From Streptomyces zaomyceticus (GTDB lineage Bacteria; Actinomycetota; Actinomycetes; Streptomycetales; Streptomycetaceae): a stretch of DNA of 64,000 nucleotides. The position numbers and the translations under genes are program-made. Positions 33,648-42,230 of this stretch are shown in pieces. Within the stretch, counting starts at the first letter, position 1. Each line of letters begins with the position of its first letter. Location of the stretch: positions 1 to 64,000 of the forward strand of contig NZ_BNBZ01000021.1 of NCBI RefSeq assembly GCF_014656215.1, given 5' to 3'. The notes under the pieces were generated by a model, which saw only the letters and a program-made list of their open reading frames with translations, was not told the origin of the DNA and made no database searches.

Positions 33648-36293
33648 CTAACGATCCGCTGACAGGCGCGAAAGGCGGGCCGCCGCCCTCGCCGACCCCT
33701 CGGTGAAACCTGCCGCGTCGGCCGCCACGATCGCGCGTTCCAGCTGGTCGGCAGCCTCTTCATGGCGCCCGATGCCGGCCAGCGCCTCGCCCCGGACGAT
33801 TTGCAGCTGGGCCTGGACGACCACCGCGTCGGGTGCCACCAGTTCCCCGGCGCGAAGGGTGTGGGCGAGCGCCGCCTCGTAGTCCCCCGCCTTCATGCAG
33901 TGGTCCGCAAGGTGCTGGAGGGTCAGCGCCTGGGTGGACGGATGGCCCGTGCGGTCGGCGAGCGAGACCGCGTGGATCATGAGCAGCCCGGCCCGGTCGT
34001 GCTCGCCCGTCGCCTCCAGGACGGCGGCGTAGTTGACGTAGGCGATCGCCTCGCTGATGGTGTCGCCGACCCGGGCGGCCAGCCCCGGCGCCTTCTCCAG
34101 ATGGACGAGCGCCTCGGCGTCCCGGCCCTCCTCGTGGAGGATCCAGCCGAGCAGCGCCCGGGCCCTCGACTGGGCGTCGAGGTCGCCCACGTGCTCGGCC
34201 GAGGCGAGCCCGGCCTCCAGGAGCGGCGTCCAGCCGTCCCCGATCCGCATGAGCATCAGCGGCCACTGCACCAGGGCGAGCCGCCAGGCCCGGTCGTGCA
34301 GGCCGAGGGCCGCCGCGGCGGTGACCGCGCCCTCCAGGGCGGCGCGTTCGGCCACGTACCAGTCGAGGGCCGCCGTACGGTCCTCGAACTCGCGCGTCGC
34401 GGCGGGCCGCCGGGCGTCGGCGGGCAGCGAGTAGCAGGGCTGGGAACCCGGCTCGGCGGCGGCGTCGGCGGCGAGACCCGTGTACAGGTAGTGGTCGAAG
34501 AGGCGGGGCAGTCCCTCCGGATCGGCCCCCGGGGCGAGGTGGCGGGCGTAGAGGCGCACCAGGTCGTGCGGCGTCCAGCGGCCGGGGACGGACTCGGTGA
34601 GCAGATGGGCGGCGGCGAGCCGGTCCAGGTCGGCGGAGGCCTGGGTGGGGGACGTACCGACCAGTGCGCCCGCCGCGAACCGGTCCAGATCCGAGCCGGT
34701 GTGCAGCCCGATGGCGCGGAACAGCCGGGCCGCCGACTCGGGCAGCTGTTGCACGGTGAGGTGCAGCGCGGCGGACACGCCCCGGTCCTCGACGTCGAGC
34801 AGCATCAGCCTGCCCTGCTCGTCGGCGAGCTCGCCGACCATCGCGTCGAGGGTCCACTGCGGGCGCTCGGCGAGCCGGGCCGCCGTCACCCGCAGCGCGA
34901 GCGGCAGGCCGTCGCAGAGCCCGGCGAGCCGAGCCGCGGCGGCGGGTTCGGCGGCGACCCGCGTCTCGCCGAGGACGGTGGTGAGCAGCGCCGCCGAGTC
35001 GGCCGGCGGGAGATGGCCCAGCGGCACCGGCCGGGCCGCGTCGGAGGCGATGAGGCCGCCGAGCCGGTCGCGGCTGGTGACCAGGGTCGTGCAGTGGTCG
35101 CCGCCCGGCAGCAGGGGTCTGACCTGCTCGGAGGAACGGGCGTTGTCGAGGACGACGAGCAGTCGGCGGCCGGCGGTCAGCGAGCGGAAGAGGGCGCCGC
35201 GCGCCTCGACGGCCTCGGGAATCCGCTGCGGGGGCACACCGAGGGAGAGCAGGAACTCGCGCAGGACCCCGGCCGCCTCGGGCGCCGGGGTGTCGCTGAA
35301 GCCGCGCAGGTCGGCGAAGATCCGCCCGTCGGGGTAGTCGGCGCGGCGCTCGTACGCCCAGTGCACGGCGAAGGCCGTCTTGCCGACGCCGGCGGGCCCC
35401 GTGACGAGGCAGACGGGCCCTTCCCCACCGCGCACGGCACGGTCGAGGGCGGCCAGTTCGGCACCGCGCCCGGTGAAGCCGCGCGGCGCGCGCGGCAGCC
35501 CCTCGGGCGCCGGGACGGCGGCGGGAACGCTCGGACGGGCCACGGCGACGGGCTCGGCGGAGCGGAGCAGCGTGGCGTACGCCTCGCTGAGCGTCTCGCC
35601 GGGGTCGACGCCCAGCTCCTCGGCGAGCAGCCGCCGGGTGCGGTGGTACCAGTCGATCGCGTCCGACTGCCGGCCCGAACGGCCGAGGGCCAGCATCAGC
35701 GCGGCCGCGAGGGACTCCCGCAGGGGGTGCGCGACGGCCTCGGTACGGAGCACGGCGGCGGCCCTGCCGTGCTCACCGAGCTGCCCGTACGCCTCCGCCA
35801 GCGCCTCCACCGAGGAGAGCCGCAGCTCTTCGAGGCCACTCGCCGCGGCCTCCAGGGGCCGGCTGTGCACGGTGCCGCTGAGCGCGGGCCCCTGCCAGTA
35901 CGACAAGGCCTCCCGCAACATCCGCACCGCGTCCGCCGGCCGGCGCTGCACCCCGGCGAGCGCCACGAGCTCCTCGAACCGGTGCACGTCCACCAGTGAC
36001 TCCGGCATCCGCAGCACATACGCCGACCCCTGGGTGGCCAGCTCCACCCCGTACGCGTCCGCACCGTGCTCGGCGAGCAGCGCCCGCAGCCGCGAGACAT
36101 GTCCCTGCAGCACGGTCTTGGCGTGGGTGGGCGGTTCCTCCTCCCACAGTGCGTCGATCAACTGACCGACGTTCACGGCACTGTTGGGCCGCAGCAGGAG
36201 CATGACCAGGAGGCTGGACCGTTTGGCGGGCCCCAGGGCTACGTCCCCGTCCTCCGTCACCAGCGCAACGGAGCCGAGCAGCCGGAACTCCAC
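33648..36293 (-). CDS. AfsR-like SARP regulator: DNA-binding, BTAD, NB-ARC and TPR domains
   Basis: An 881-residue pathway or global activator of the AfsR type. It starts VEFRLLGSVALVTEDGDVAL (OmpR-like winged helix), has a BTAD domain (about 95-240), an NB-ARC ATPase beginning with P loop VTGPAGVGKTAFAVHW and the LLVVLDNARSSEQVRPLLPG Walker B region, and C-terminal TPR-like helices with repeated A-x(n)-H-x-L-A patterns. The GTG at 36293 has GGAGGT at 6 nt; an upstream ATG (36323) would add a non-family leader. No biosynthetic genes or small AfsS-like gene adjoin, so its targets are elsewhere. The only close partner is the downstream DUF4232 lipoprotein gene. Confidence 0.92.
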   Translation of the reverse strand: MEFRLLGSVALVTEDGDVALGPAKRSSLLVMLLLRPNSAVNVGQLIDALWEEEPPTHAKTVLQGHVSRLRALLAEHGADAYGVELATQGSAYVLRMPESLVDVHRFEELVALAGVQRRPADAVRMLREALSYWQGPALSGTVHSRPLEAAASGLEELRLSSVEALAEAYGQLGEHGRAAAVLRTEAVAHPLRESLAAALMLALGRSGRQSDAIDWYHRTRRLLAEELGVDPGETLSEAYATLLRSAEPVAVARPSVPAAVPAPEGLPRAPRGFTGRGAELAALDRAVRGGEGPVCLVTGPAGVGKTAFAVHWAYERRADYPDGRIFADLRGFSDTPAPEAAGVLREFLLSLGVPPQRIPEAVEARGALFRSLTAGRRLLVVLDNARSSEQVRPLLPGGDHCTTLVTSRDRLGGLIASDAARPVPLGHLPPADSAALLTTVLGETRVAAEPAAAARLAGLCDGLPLALRVTAARLAERPQWTLDAMVGELADEQGRLMLLDVEDRGVSAALHLTVQQLPESAARLFRAIGLHTGSDLDRFAAGALVGTSPTQASADLDRLAAAHLLTESVPGRWTPHDLVRLYARHLAPGADPEGLPRLFDHYLYTGLAADAAAEPGSQPCYSLPADARRPAATREFEDRTAALDWYVAERAALEGAVTAAAALGLHDRAWRLALVQWPLMLMRIGDGWTPLLEAGLASAEHVGDLDAQSRARALLGWILHEEGRDAEALVHLEKAPGLAARVGDTISEAIAYVNYAAVLEATGEHDRAGLLMIHAVSLADRTGHPSTQALTLQHLADHCMKAGDYEAALAHTLRAGELVAPDAVVVQAQLQIVRGEALAGIGRHEEAADQLERAIVAADAAGFTEGSARAAARLSRLSADR

Positions 36294-36558
36294 CAGTACA
36301 CCTCCGCGATCCCTCTCCCCCATTTCCCCAGCAGTCGAGGATACGTGGGGTGGAGGGGTCGAAAGCGCAGGGAGATCCCCGATCCCGCCCTCGCTGTCCG
36401 GATCCGCTCGGAACGACGGAGGCCGGGACTCGCCCGGGTGGCGCGGCGACCGTCGCCGCAGCCGCCCGAACACCCGGCCCTCCGCGCCACGACCACTCGG
36501 CTCCGACGCGCCCTCGGGCCGCCCCGACCGCGTACTGCCCCGACTCCCCTACTCGACG

Positions 36559-37140
36559 CTACGACGACGGCGGCCGCACCTCCAGGATCTCCGCCGTCCC
36601 ACCGGCCACCGCGGTCTCGTACAGGGTGATCCGATCGCCGGGGGCGAGACGCCTCCACCGCTCCGGATCCAGCGGGAGAAGACGCACCGGAGCCCGCGCG
36701 CCGGGCGCCAGCTCGGAGGCGAACTCGACCCACACGAGGGCGATGTCCCGTTCGGGCGCTCCGTCGTCCCCCTGGTTGCCGATGTCCCACATGGGCCGCA
36801 GAACGCCGGCGCCGGGGATCGGCGTACGCCGGAACGTCTCACCGGCGGGGCGGAGGGCGAGCTCGGCCCGGACGACCCCTGCGCGCACCTCGGCCCCCCG
36901 CCACCAGGCCCACTCCCGGCTCCGTTCGAACCCCAGCGCCCCGGCCGCCCGCCCCAGCTCCTCCCAGAAGCCCGCCGGCGCGTTCCACCCGTCACCCGCC
37001 GCCCGCAGCAGATCGAACGCCACTTCCCACTCGTCGCGCGCGAGGAACTCCCAGACGTCGGACACGGTGACGTCGCCGTCGCCGGCGACGTCCTCGGGCA
37101 CCAGCAGGGAGGCGGCTTCGAGTATCCGGACGACATCCAT
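36559..37140 (-). CDS. Uncharacterised cytosolic protein beginning MDVVRILEAA
   Basis: A 193-residue soluble protein that I cannot name. The N-terminal 70 residues are helical (VVRILEAASLLVPEDVAGDG, then VWEFLARDEWEVAFDLLRAA), resembling small regulatory helical bundles; the C-terminal half is a beta-rich domain ending ITLYETAVAGGTAEILEVR. The ATG at 37140 has no SD, but CATACT lies 6 nt before it, so it may be leaderless; an in-frame GTG at 37164 preceded by GAGGG is the alternative. It is divergent from the Uma2 gene with 138 nt between starts. Codon use is normal for the genome, so it is probably a real gene. Confidence 0.7.
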   Translation of the reverse strand: MDVVRILEAASLLVPEDVAGDGDVTVSDVWEFLARDEWEVAFDLLRAAGDGWNAPAGFWEELGRAAGALGFERSREWAWWRGAEVRAGVVRAELALRPAGETFRRTPIPGAGVLRPMWDIGNQGDDGAPERDIALVWVEFASELAPGARAPVRLLPLDPERWRRLAPGDRITLYETAVAGGTAEILEVRPPSS

Positions 37141-37278
37141 GCGCCGAGTATGGATCAGCGACACGACCAGCCCTCACACCGGCCGCGACCACCGGGACGG
37201 CCCCACTCCTCCCTGCGAAATCGCCGGTCCGGATTCGTCGGCTCACCGGCCTGGGCTGCTGCCCGCTACCGTGAAGCC

Positions 37279-37860
37279 ATGGCCGCACTGCCCGACTGGA
37301 TGCGCCCGCCGCGCGAGGAAGGCTGGTTCGCGGAGGACTTGGACCGCCTCCCGGAAGCGCCGCGCCACACCGAGCTGATCGACGGAGCCCTCGTCTTCAT
37401 GATGTCGCCCCAGAGGTGGTGGTACGGCCACCTCGTCACCATGCTCACGGTCGCACTCATGGAGCAGGTTCCCGCCGACACCAGAGTCGGCCGCGAGATG
37501 ACCATCAAGCTCGACCCGCGCAACCGTCCCGAACCGGACCTGCTCGTGACGACGGCCGACTTCGACGGCGACCGCACCTGGTTCGCGCCGGAGGACGTCC
37601 GGCTCGTCATCGAGGTCGTCTCCCCCGAGTCCGCCCATCGCGATCGCACCGTGAAGCTCCGCAAGTACGCGGAGGCCGGCATCCCGCACTACTGGTGCGT
37701 CGAGGACGAGCACGGGGCACCCGTCGTCCACGTCTACGAGCTCGACGAACCCACCGGTGCCTACGCCCCCGCCGGGATCTTCCGCGGCACCCTCCAACGC
37801 CCGGTGCCCTTCGCGGTCAGCCTGGACCTCGACAAGCTCACGCCACCCCGAAGCAGCTGA
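37279..37860 (+). CDS. Uma2-family putative endonuclease (DUF820)
   Basis: A 193-residue PD-(D/E)XK-fold protein. The pattern RPEPDLLV (catalytic Asp), VRLVIEVVSPES (second acidic residue) and VKLRKYAEAGIPHYW (Lys and hydrophobic strand) is intact, which is the nuclease signature of the Uma2/DUF820 family that is amplified in streptomycetes and cyanobacteria; natural substrate is unknown. Start ATG 37279 has TACCGT 6 nt before it and no SD, a leaderless signature. It faces the 36559 gene divergently and converges on ychF with a shared terminator. Confidence 0.85.
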   Translation: MAALPDWMRPPREEGWFAEDLDRLPEAPRHTELIDGALVFMMSPQRWWYGHLVTMLTVALMEQVPADTRVGREMTIKLDPRNRPEPDLLVTTADFDGDRTWFAPEDVRLVIEVVSPESAHRDRTVKLRKYAEAGIPHYWCVEDEHGAPVVHVYELDEPTGAYAPAGIFRGTLQRPVPFAVSLDLDKLTPPRSS

Positions 37861-37880
37861 AAGTCGGCACGGGAACGCGG

Positions 37881-37912
37881 AAGGGGCCGGACTCACCGGA
37901 GTCCGACCCCTT
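37881..37912. terminator. Terminator between Uma2 gene and ychF
   Basis: A 14-bp stem (AAGGGGCCGGACTC with GAGTCCGACCCCTT) closes on loop ACCG. The one mismatch is C-A on the plus strand and G-U in minus-strand RNA, so it best serves ychF, but it lies between convergent genes and may act both ways. Confidence 0.8.
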
Positions 37913-37928
37913 CCGACCTGCGAAACGA

Positions 37929-39017
37929 TCACACGTTGAAGCGGAACTCCACCACGTCGCCGTCCTGCATGACGTACTCCTTGCCCTCCATGCGGGCCTT
38001 GCCCTTCGCGCGGGCCTCGGCGACCGAGCCGGTCTCGACGAGGTCGTGGAAGGAGATGATCTCGGCCTTGATGAAGCCCTTCTGGAAGTCGGTGTGGATG
38101 ACACCGGCCGCCTCGGGGGCCGTCGCGCCCTGCTTGATCGTCCAGGCGCGGGATTCCTTCGGGCCGGCCGTCAGGTAGGTCTGGAGGCCGAGGGTGGCGA
38201 AGCCGACGCGGGCGAGGATGGCCAGGCCGGGCTCCTCGGCGCCGACGGACTGGAGGAGCTCCATGGCGTCCTCCTCGTCCAGCTCGGCCAGGTCCTGCTC
38301 CAGCTTGGCGTTGAGGAAGATCGCCTCCGCCGGAGCGACCAGCGCGCTCTGCTCCGCCTTGAAGGCGTCGTCCGTCAGCTCGTCCTCGTCCACGTTGAAC
38401 ACGTAGAGGAACGGCTTGGTGGTGAGCAGGTGCAGGTCGTGGAGGAGCTCCGTCTTCTCCGTGCCCTGGACGATGCCCTGCGAGAACAGGGTGTCGCCGC
38501 GCTCCAGGATCGCCTGGGCGGCCTCGACCGCCGCGACCTTCGGCGCGATGTCCTTCTTGATCCGCATCTCCTTCTGGAGGCGCGGGAGGACCTTCTCGAT
38601 CGTCTGGAGGTCCGCGAGGATCAGCTCCGTGTTGATCGTCTCGATGTCGTCCTTCGGCGAGACCTTGCCGTCGACGTGTACGACGTTCTCGTCCTTGAAG
38701 GCGCGGATGACCTGGCAGATCGCATCCGACTCGCGGATGTTCGCCAGGAACTTGTTGCCGAGACCCTCGCCCTCGCTCGCGCCGCGCACGATGCCCGCGA
38801 TGTCGACGAAGTCGACCGTCGCCGGGAGGACGCGCTGGGAGCCGAAGATCTCCGCGAGCTTGGTCAGACGCGCGTCGGGGACACCGACGACGCCGACGTT
38901 GGGCTCGATCGTGGCGAACGGGTAGTTGGCCGCCAGCACGTCGTTCTTGGTCAGGGCGTTGAACAGGGTCGACTTGCCGACATTCGGCAGACCGACGATT
39001 CCGATCGTGAGCGACAC
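37929..39017 (-). CDS. ychF: YchF/Ola1-type P-loop ATPase
   Basis: Ribosome-associated translation-factor NTPase of the Obg family (362 residues). MSLTIGIVGLPNVGKSTLFN holds the P loop, DFVDIAGIVRGASEGEGLGN the switch region, and the base-specificity loop reads NVDEDEL rather than NKxD, which is the ATP-preferring feature of YchF. A coiled-coil region follows and the C-terminal TGS-like domain (EIISFHDLVETGSVAEAR to VVEFRFNV) completes the family layout. Length is exact for the family. The ATG at 39017 is divergent from the DUF6542 gene with 162 nt between. Confidence 0.97.
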   Translation of the reverse strand: MSLTIGIVGLPNVGKSTLFNALTKNDVLAANYPFATIEPNVGVVGVPDARLTKLAEIFGSQRVLPATVDFVDIAGIVRGASEGEGLGNKFLANIRESDAICQVIRAFKDENVVHVDGKVSPKDDIETINTELILADLQTIEKVLPRLQKEMRIKKDIAPKVAAVEAAQAILERGDTLFSQGIVQGTEKTELLHDLHLLTTKPFLYVFNVDEDELTDDAFKAEQSALVAPAEAIFLNAKLEQDLAELDEEDAMELLQSVGAEEPGLAILARVGFATLGLQTYLTAGPKESRAWTIKQGATAPEAAGVIHTDFQKGFIKAEIISFHDLVETGSVAEARAKGKARMEGKEYVMQDGDVVEFRFNV

Positions 39018-39179
39018 GGTGGCGACTTCCTGAAGGTGTGGACGGGGGGCCGATCCCCCAGTTTACGGGCGGGCCGAACCGGCCAGTGACGCCGACCTTC
39101 GGTCGTTCTCGGGCGCAAGGTCACCCAAAGGGCGTGTCCCGGACCCGGTTCCCGCCCTCTCCCGACCTACGTTGGTCGA

Positions 39180-39965
39180 GTGGAGCAGCACAGGACAAGT
39201 CAGCCGCAAGGCCGCCGACGGCCGCAAACCCCCGTCACGCCGCCCGTCACGCCGCCGACCGCGCTCGCGGAGGGCTCGACCGTCTACCGCGTGACCGGCC
39301 GGACCCGGCGGGGCCCGGGCGGCGCGCGCGTCGAGCGCGCCGGGGCCCCCGGGGTGACGGGAGGACCGTCCGCCCGGCGACCCGTGCCGCCCGTCGTCCT
39401 CGCGCTGCGGCGCCTCCCGCAGCCCCGTCTCACCGGGCTGGGCGCCGGGCTCTTCGCCGCCGCCGTCATGCTGGCGCTCGGCTTCCTCGACCGGCTGCTC
39501 CTCGACGGCTCGCCCGTCGTCTACGGACTGCTGTTCCTGCCGGTCAGCGCCCTGACCGCGCTCTGGGTCCGCACCGCCGACCTGGTCACCGCCCCCATCG
39601 GCGTGCCCATCGCCTTCGCCGTCGGCGTCGTCCCCATCGCGGGCGGCACGGGCGGCTTCGGCGGCCAGGCCATGGCCGTCGTGACCGCCCTCGCCGTGCA
39701 CGCCGGCTGGCTCTACGGCGGCACCCTCGTCGCCGGGCTCATCGCGAGCGTGCGGAAGGTGCGGGAGATGGGCCGACGCCAGCACCTCGCCCGGTCGTCC
39801 GGCTCCGGTACGGCCGGGCAGGCCAAGGCCGCCGGGACCACCAGGGCGGAGGGGAGGTCCGGGGTGTCCGGGCCCGCCGCCGCGGCGCCCTCCGTGGCCG
39901 GTGAGGCACCGGGCGGCCGTGGCGGCCCCGGCGGAGCCACCGCCCGCCGCCGCCCCGTCGTATAG
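39180..39965 (+). CDS. DUF6542-type membrane protein
   Basis: A 261-residue protein with a Pro/Arg-rich cytoplasmic N terminus (about 1-75), four closely spaced membrane helices (LTGLGAGLFAAAVMLALGFL, VVYGLLFLPVSALTALWV, LVTAPIGVPIAFAVGVVPIA and AMAVVTALAVHAGWLYGGTL) and a Gly/Ala-rich cytoplasmic tail of about 60 residues. This arrangement is the actinobacterial DUF6542 family found next to ychF/ispH. GTG 39180 has no SD; TACGTT lies 6 nt upstream, so the message is probably leaderless. Function unknown. Confidence 0.8.
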   Translation: MEQHRTSQPQGRRRPQTPVTPPVTPPTALAEGSTVYRVTGRTRRGPGGARVERAGAPGVTGGPSARRPVPPVVLALRRLPQPRLTGLGAGLFAAAVMLALGFLDRLLLDGSPVVYGLLFLPVSALTALWVRTADLVTAPIGVPIAFAVGVVPIAGGTGGFGGQAMAVVTALAVHAGWLYGGTLVAGLIASVRKVREMGRRQHLARSSGSGTAGQAKAAGTTRAEGRSGVSGPAAAAPSVAGEAPGGRGGPGGATARRRPVV

Positions 39966-39975
39966 CCGGGAGGGG

Positions 39976-40315
39976 GCCTGCGGCACGGTCCGGGGGCCGT
40001 CGCGCAGCCCGGGAACCGTCGCACCGGCCCGGGAGCAGTCGCATGGCGCGGAGGCCGTCGTACGGCCCGCGAGCAGCCGTCGCACACGCCGGGGCCGTCG
40101 TACAGCCGGGGGCCTGTCGCACGGTCCGGGGGCAGTCGCACAGGCCGGGAGCCGCCGCACGGCCCAGAAGCCGTCGCCCGGCCCGGGAGCCGTCGCGCAG
40201 GTCTGGGCCCGCTCACGTAACCGGGGCCCACTCACGTAACCGAGGCCCGCGCGTCACCGGGGCCTCTCGCGTACTCCGGCCCCCCTCACGTGGCCGGGGC
40301 GCGTGCCGGGGTGCC
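39976..40315. repeat. Degenerate 19-bp tandem-repeat array, convergent intergenic region
   Basis: The 380-nt gap between DUF6542 and ppgK is nearly all repeat. About twelve units near GTCGCACGGCCCGGGAGCC (39990-40208, unit length mostly 18-20) are followed by about five units near CGGGGCCCGCTCACGTAAC (40208-40300). Units differ from each other by 10-30 percent. No spacer-repeat alternation, so not CRISPR; no credible reading frame. Confidence 0.8.
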
Positions 40316-40347
40316 GGCGGCGGTGGAGCCGCACCGGCCCGTCGTCT

Positions 40348-41091
40348 CTACTCCGACCCCGCCGCCATCCCCGCCCCCACGATCCCCGCGTTGTTCTGAA
40401 GTTCCGCCGGGACGATCTCCGCGCGGATCCCTTCGATCAGCGGCAGGAACTTGTCCGCCTTCCGGCTCACCCCGCCGCCGATGATGAACAGTTCCGGCGA
40501 GAACAGCATCTCCACGTGCGCGAGGTACTTCCGGACCCTCCGGGTCGCCCAGTGGTGCCAGCTGAGGTCCTCGTCCTCCTTGGCCTTCGTCGACGCCCTG
40601 GTCTCCGCGTCGTGGCCCTTGAGCTCCAGATGGCCCAGTTCCGTGTTGGGGACCAGGCGGCCGTCGACGAAGACGGCCGAGCCGATGCCCGTGCCGAGGG
40701 TCAGCATGATCACGGTGCCCTTGCGGCCCCGGCCCGCGCCGAAGGTCATCTCGGCGATCCCGGCCGCGTCGGCGTCGTTCAGGACGGTCACCGGGAGGCC
40801 GCCCAGCCGGGCGCCGATGAGCGTGCCCGCGTCCACGCCGATCCACGACTTGTCGACGTTCGCGGCCGTACGGATGGTGGAGCCGGTCACCACCCCGGGG
40901 AAGGTCACCCCCACGGGTCCGGTCCAGCCGAAGTGCTCCACGACCTCCGCGACGCAGCCCGCCACACCGTCGGGTGTGGCGGGCTGCGGGGTGAGTACCT
41001 TGTGGCGCTCCTCGGTGAGCGCTCCGCGCTCCAGGTCCACGGGAGCGCCCTTGATGCCCGAGCCGCCGATGTCCACTCCGAAGACGTTCAT
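40348..41091 (-). CDS. ppgK: Polyphosphate glucokinase (ROK family)
   Basis: Glucokinase of 247 residues that phosphorylates glucose with polyphosphate and/or ATP. MNVFGVDIGGSGIKGAPVDL is the ROK phosphate-1 motif; the catalytic Asp is in VLNDADAAGIAE, the phosphate-2 loop in LTLGTGIGSAVFVDG, and the PpgK-specific TKAKEDEDLSWHHWATRRVR and LFSPELFIIGGGVSRKADKF segments identify the branch. A preceding GTG at 41100 is less likely; the ATG has TACCGT 7 nt upstream and no SD, so it may be leaderless. It follows ispH by 41 nt on the same strand. ROK zinc-binding Cys residues typical of other ROK groups are absent, as expected for PpgK. Confidence 0.95.
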   Translation of the reverse strand: MNVFGVDIGGSGIKGAPVDLERGALTEERHKVLTPQPATPDGVAGCVAEVVEHFGWTGPVGVTFPGVVTGSTIRTAANVDKSWIGVDAGTLIGARLGGLPVTVLNDADAAGIAEMTFGAGRGRKGTVIMLTLGTGIGSAVFVDGRLVPNTELGHLELKGHDAETRASTKAKEDEDLSWHHWATRRVRKYLAHVEMLFSPELFIIGGGVSRKADKFLPLIEGIRAEIVPAELQNNAGIVGAGMAAGSE

Positions 41092-41132
41092 GGAATCCAC
41101 GGTACGGGCTGGGGCGCGGAGTTACTGCTCGA

Positions 41133-42167
41133 CTACTCCTGAACGGGCGCGCCCGCGCCGAGCTTCTCGGCGACGGCCCGCAGGTCCTTGTTGCGGAGCT
41201 CCTTGGGCAGCGAGAAGGTGAGGGACTCGTCGGCGGTCTTGACGATCTCCACGTCCGCGTAGCCGCGCTCGGAGAGCCATTCCAGGACCTCCTGCACCAG
41301 GATGTCCGGGACGGAGGCGCCGGAGGAGAGGCCGACGCTGGTGACGCCCTCCAGCCAGGCCTCGTCGATCTCGCTGGCGAAGTCGACCAGGTACGCGGCG
41401 GGGACGCCGGCCTGCTTGGCGACCTCGACCATGCGGATCGAGTTCGAGGAGTTCTTCGAGCCGACGACGATCACCAGCTCGGCCTGGCCGGCCAGCTCCT
41501 TGATCGCGATCTGGCGGTTCTGCGTGGCGTAGCAGATGTCGTCGGACGGCGGGGAGATCAGCTGCGGGAACTTCTCCTTCAGCGCGTCGACCGTCTCCAT
41601 CGTCTCGTCGACCGAGAGCGTGGTCTGGGAGAGCCAGACGACGCGGGACGGGTCGCGGACCTCGATCTTGGCCACGTCGTCCGGGCCGTCGACGAGCTGG
41701 ATGTGGTCGGGGGCCTCGCCGGAGGTGCCGATGACCTCCTCGTGGCCCTCGTGGCCGATGAGGAGGATGTCGAAGTCCTCGTTGGCGAAGCGGACGGCTT
41801 CCTTGTGGACCTTGGTGACCAGCGGGCAGGTGGCGTCGATGGTCGCGAGCCGGCCCTGGCGGGCCTCCTCGTGGACGGTCGGGGCGACGCCGTGCGCGGA
41901 GAACATCACGATGTTGCCCGGGGGCACCTCGGTCGCCTGGTCGACGAAGATCGCGCCCTTCCGCTCCAGGGTCTGGACGACGTACTTGTTGTGGACGATC
42001 TCGTGCCGGACGTAGATCGGTGCCCCGTACTGCTCCAGGGCCTTCTCCACGGCGATCACCGCACGGTCCACGCCCGCGCAGTAGCCGCGGGGAGCGGCGA
42101 GCAGGACACGCTTCGGGCGGTTCGTCGCGGAGGCGGAATCGGGCGTCGGCGCGGGCGTTGCAGTCAT
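41133..42167 (-). CDS. ispH: 4-hydroxy-3-methylbut-2-enyl diphosphate reductase
   Basis: Last enzyme of the MEP isoprenoid pathway, converting HMBPP to IPP and DMAPP with a [4Fe-4S] cluster. Cluster ligands are the three conserved Cys in GYCAGVDRAV, DATCPLVTKVH and SDDICYATQNRQ; substrate-binding motifs EIVHNKYVV, FSAHGVAP, and SNSIRMVEVA are intact. The 344-residue start at 42167 is supported by TACGAT 7 nt upstream (leaderless pattern); a second ATG at 42176 lies inside that -10. It is divergent from the APC permease and precedes ppgK. All catalytic features are present. Confidence 0.97.
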   Translation of the reverse strand: MTATPAPTPDSASATNRPKRVLLAAPRGYCAGVDRAVIAVEKALEQYGAPIYVRHEIVHNKYVVQTLERKGAIFVDQATEVPPGNIVMFSAHGVAPTVHEEARQGRLATIDATCPLVTKVHKEAVRFANEDFDILLIGHEGHEEVIGTSGEAPDHIQLVDGPDDVAKIEVRDPSRVVWLSQTTLSVDETMETVDALKEKFPQLISPPSDDICYATQNRQIAIKELAGQAELVIVVGSKNSSNSIRMVEVAKQAGVPAAYLVDFASEIDEAWLEGVTSVGLSSGASVPDILVQEVLEWLSERGYADVEIVKTADESLTFSLPKELRNKDLRAVAEKLGAGAPVQE

Positions 42168-42230
42168 GCGTCCCATCGTAAGGCCGCGTCGGTGAGCGGT
42201 TTGATCGGAGCCTTGGCCGAAACTGTGGCC

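Noticed and set aside
39976..40315. CRISPR array
   Set aside because: Repeats are contiguous without unique spacers of constant size, differ from each other, and no cas genes are present.
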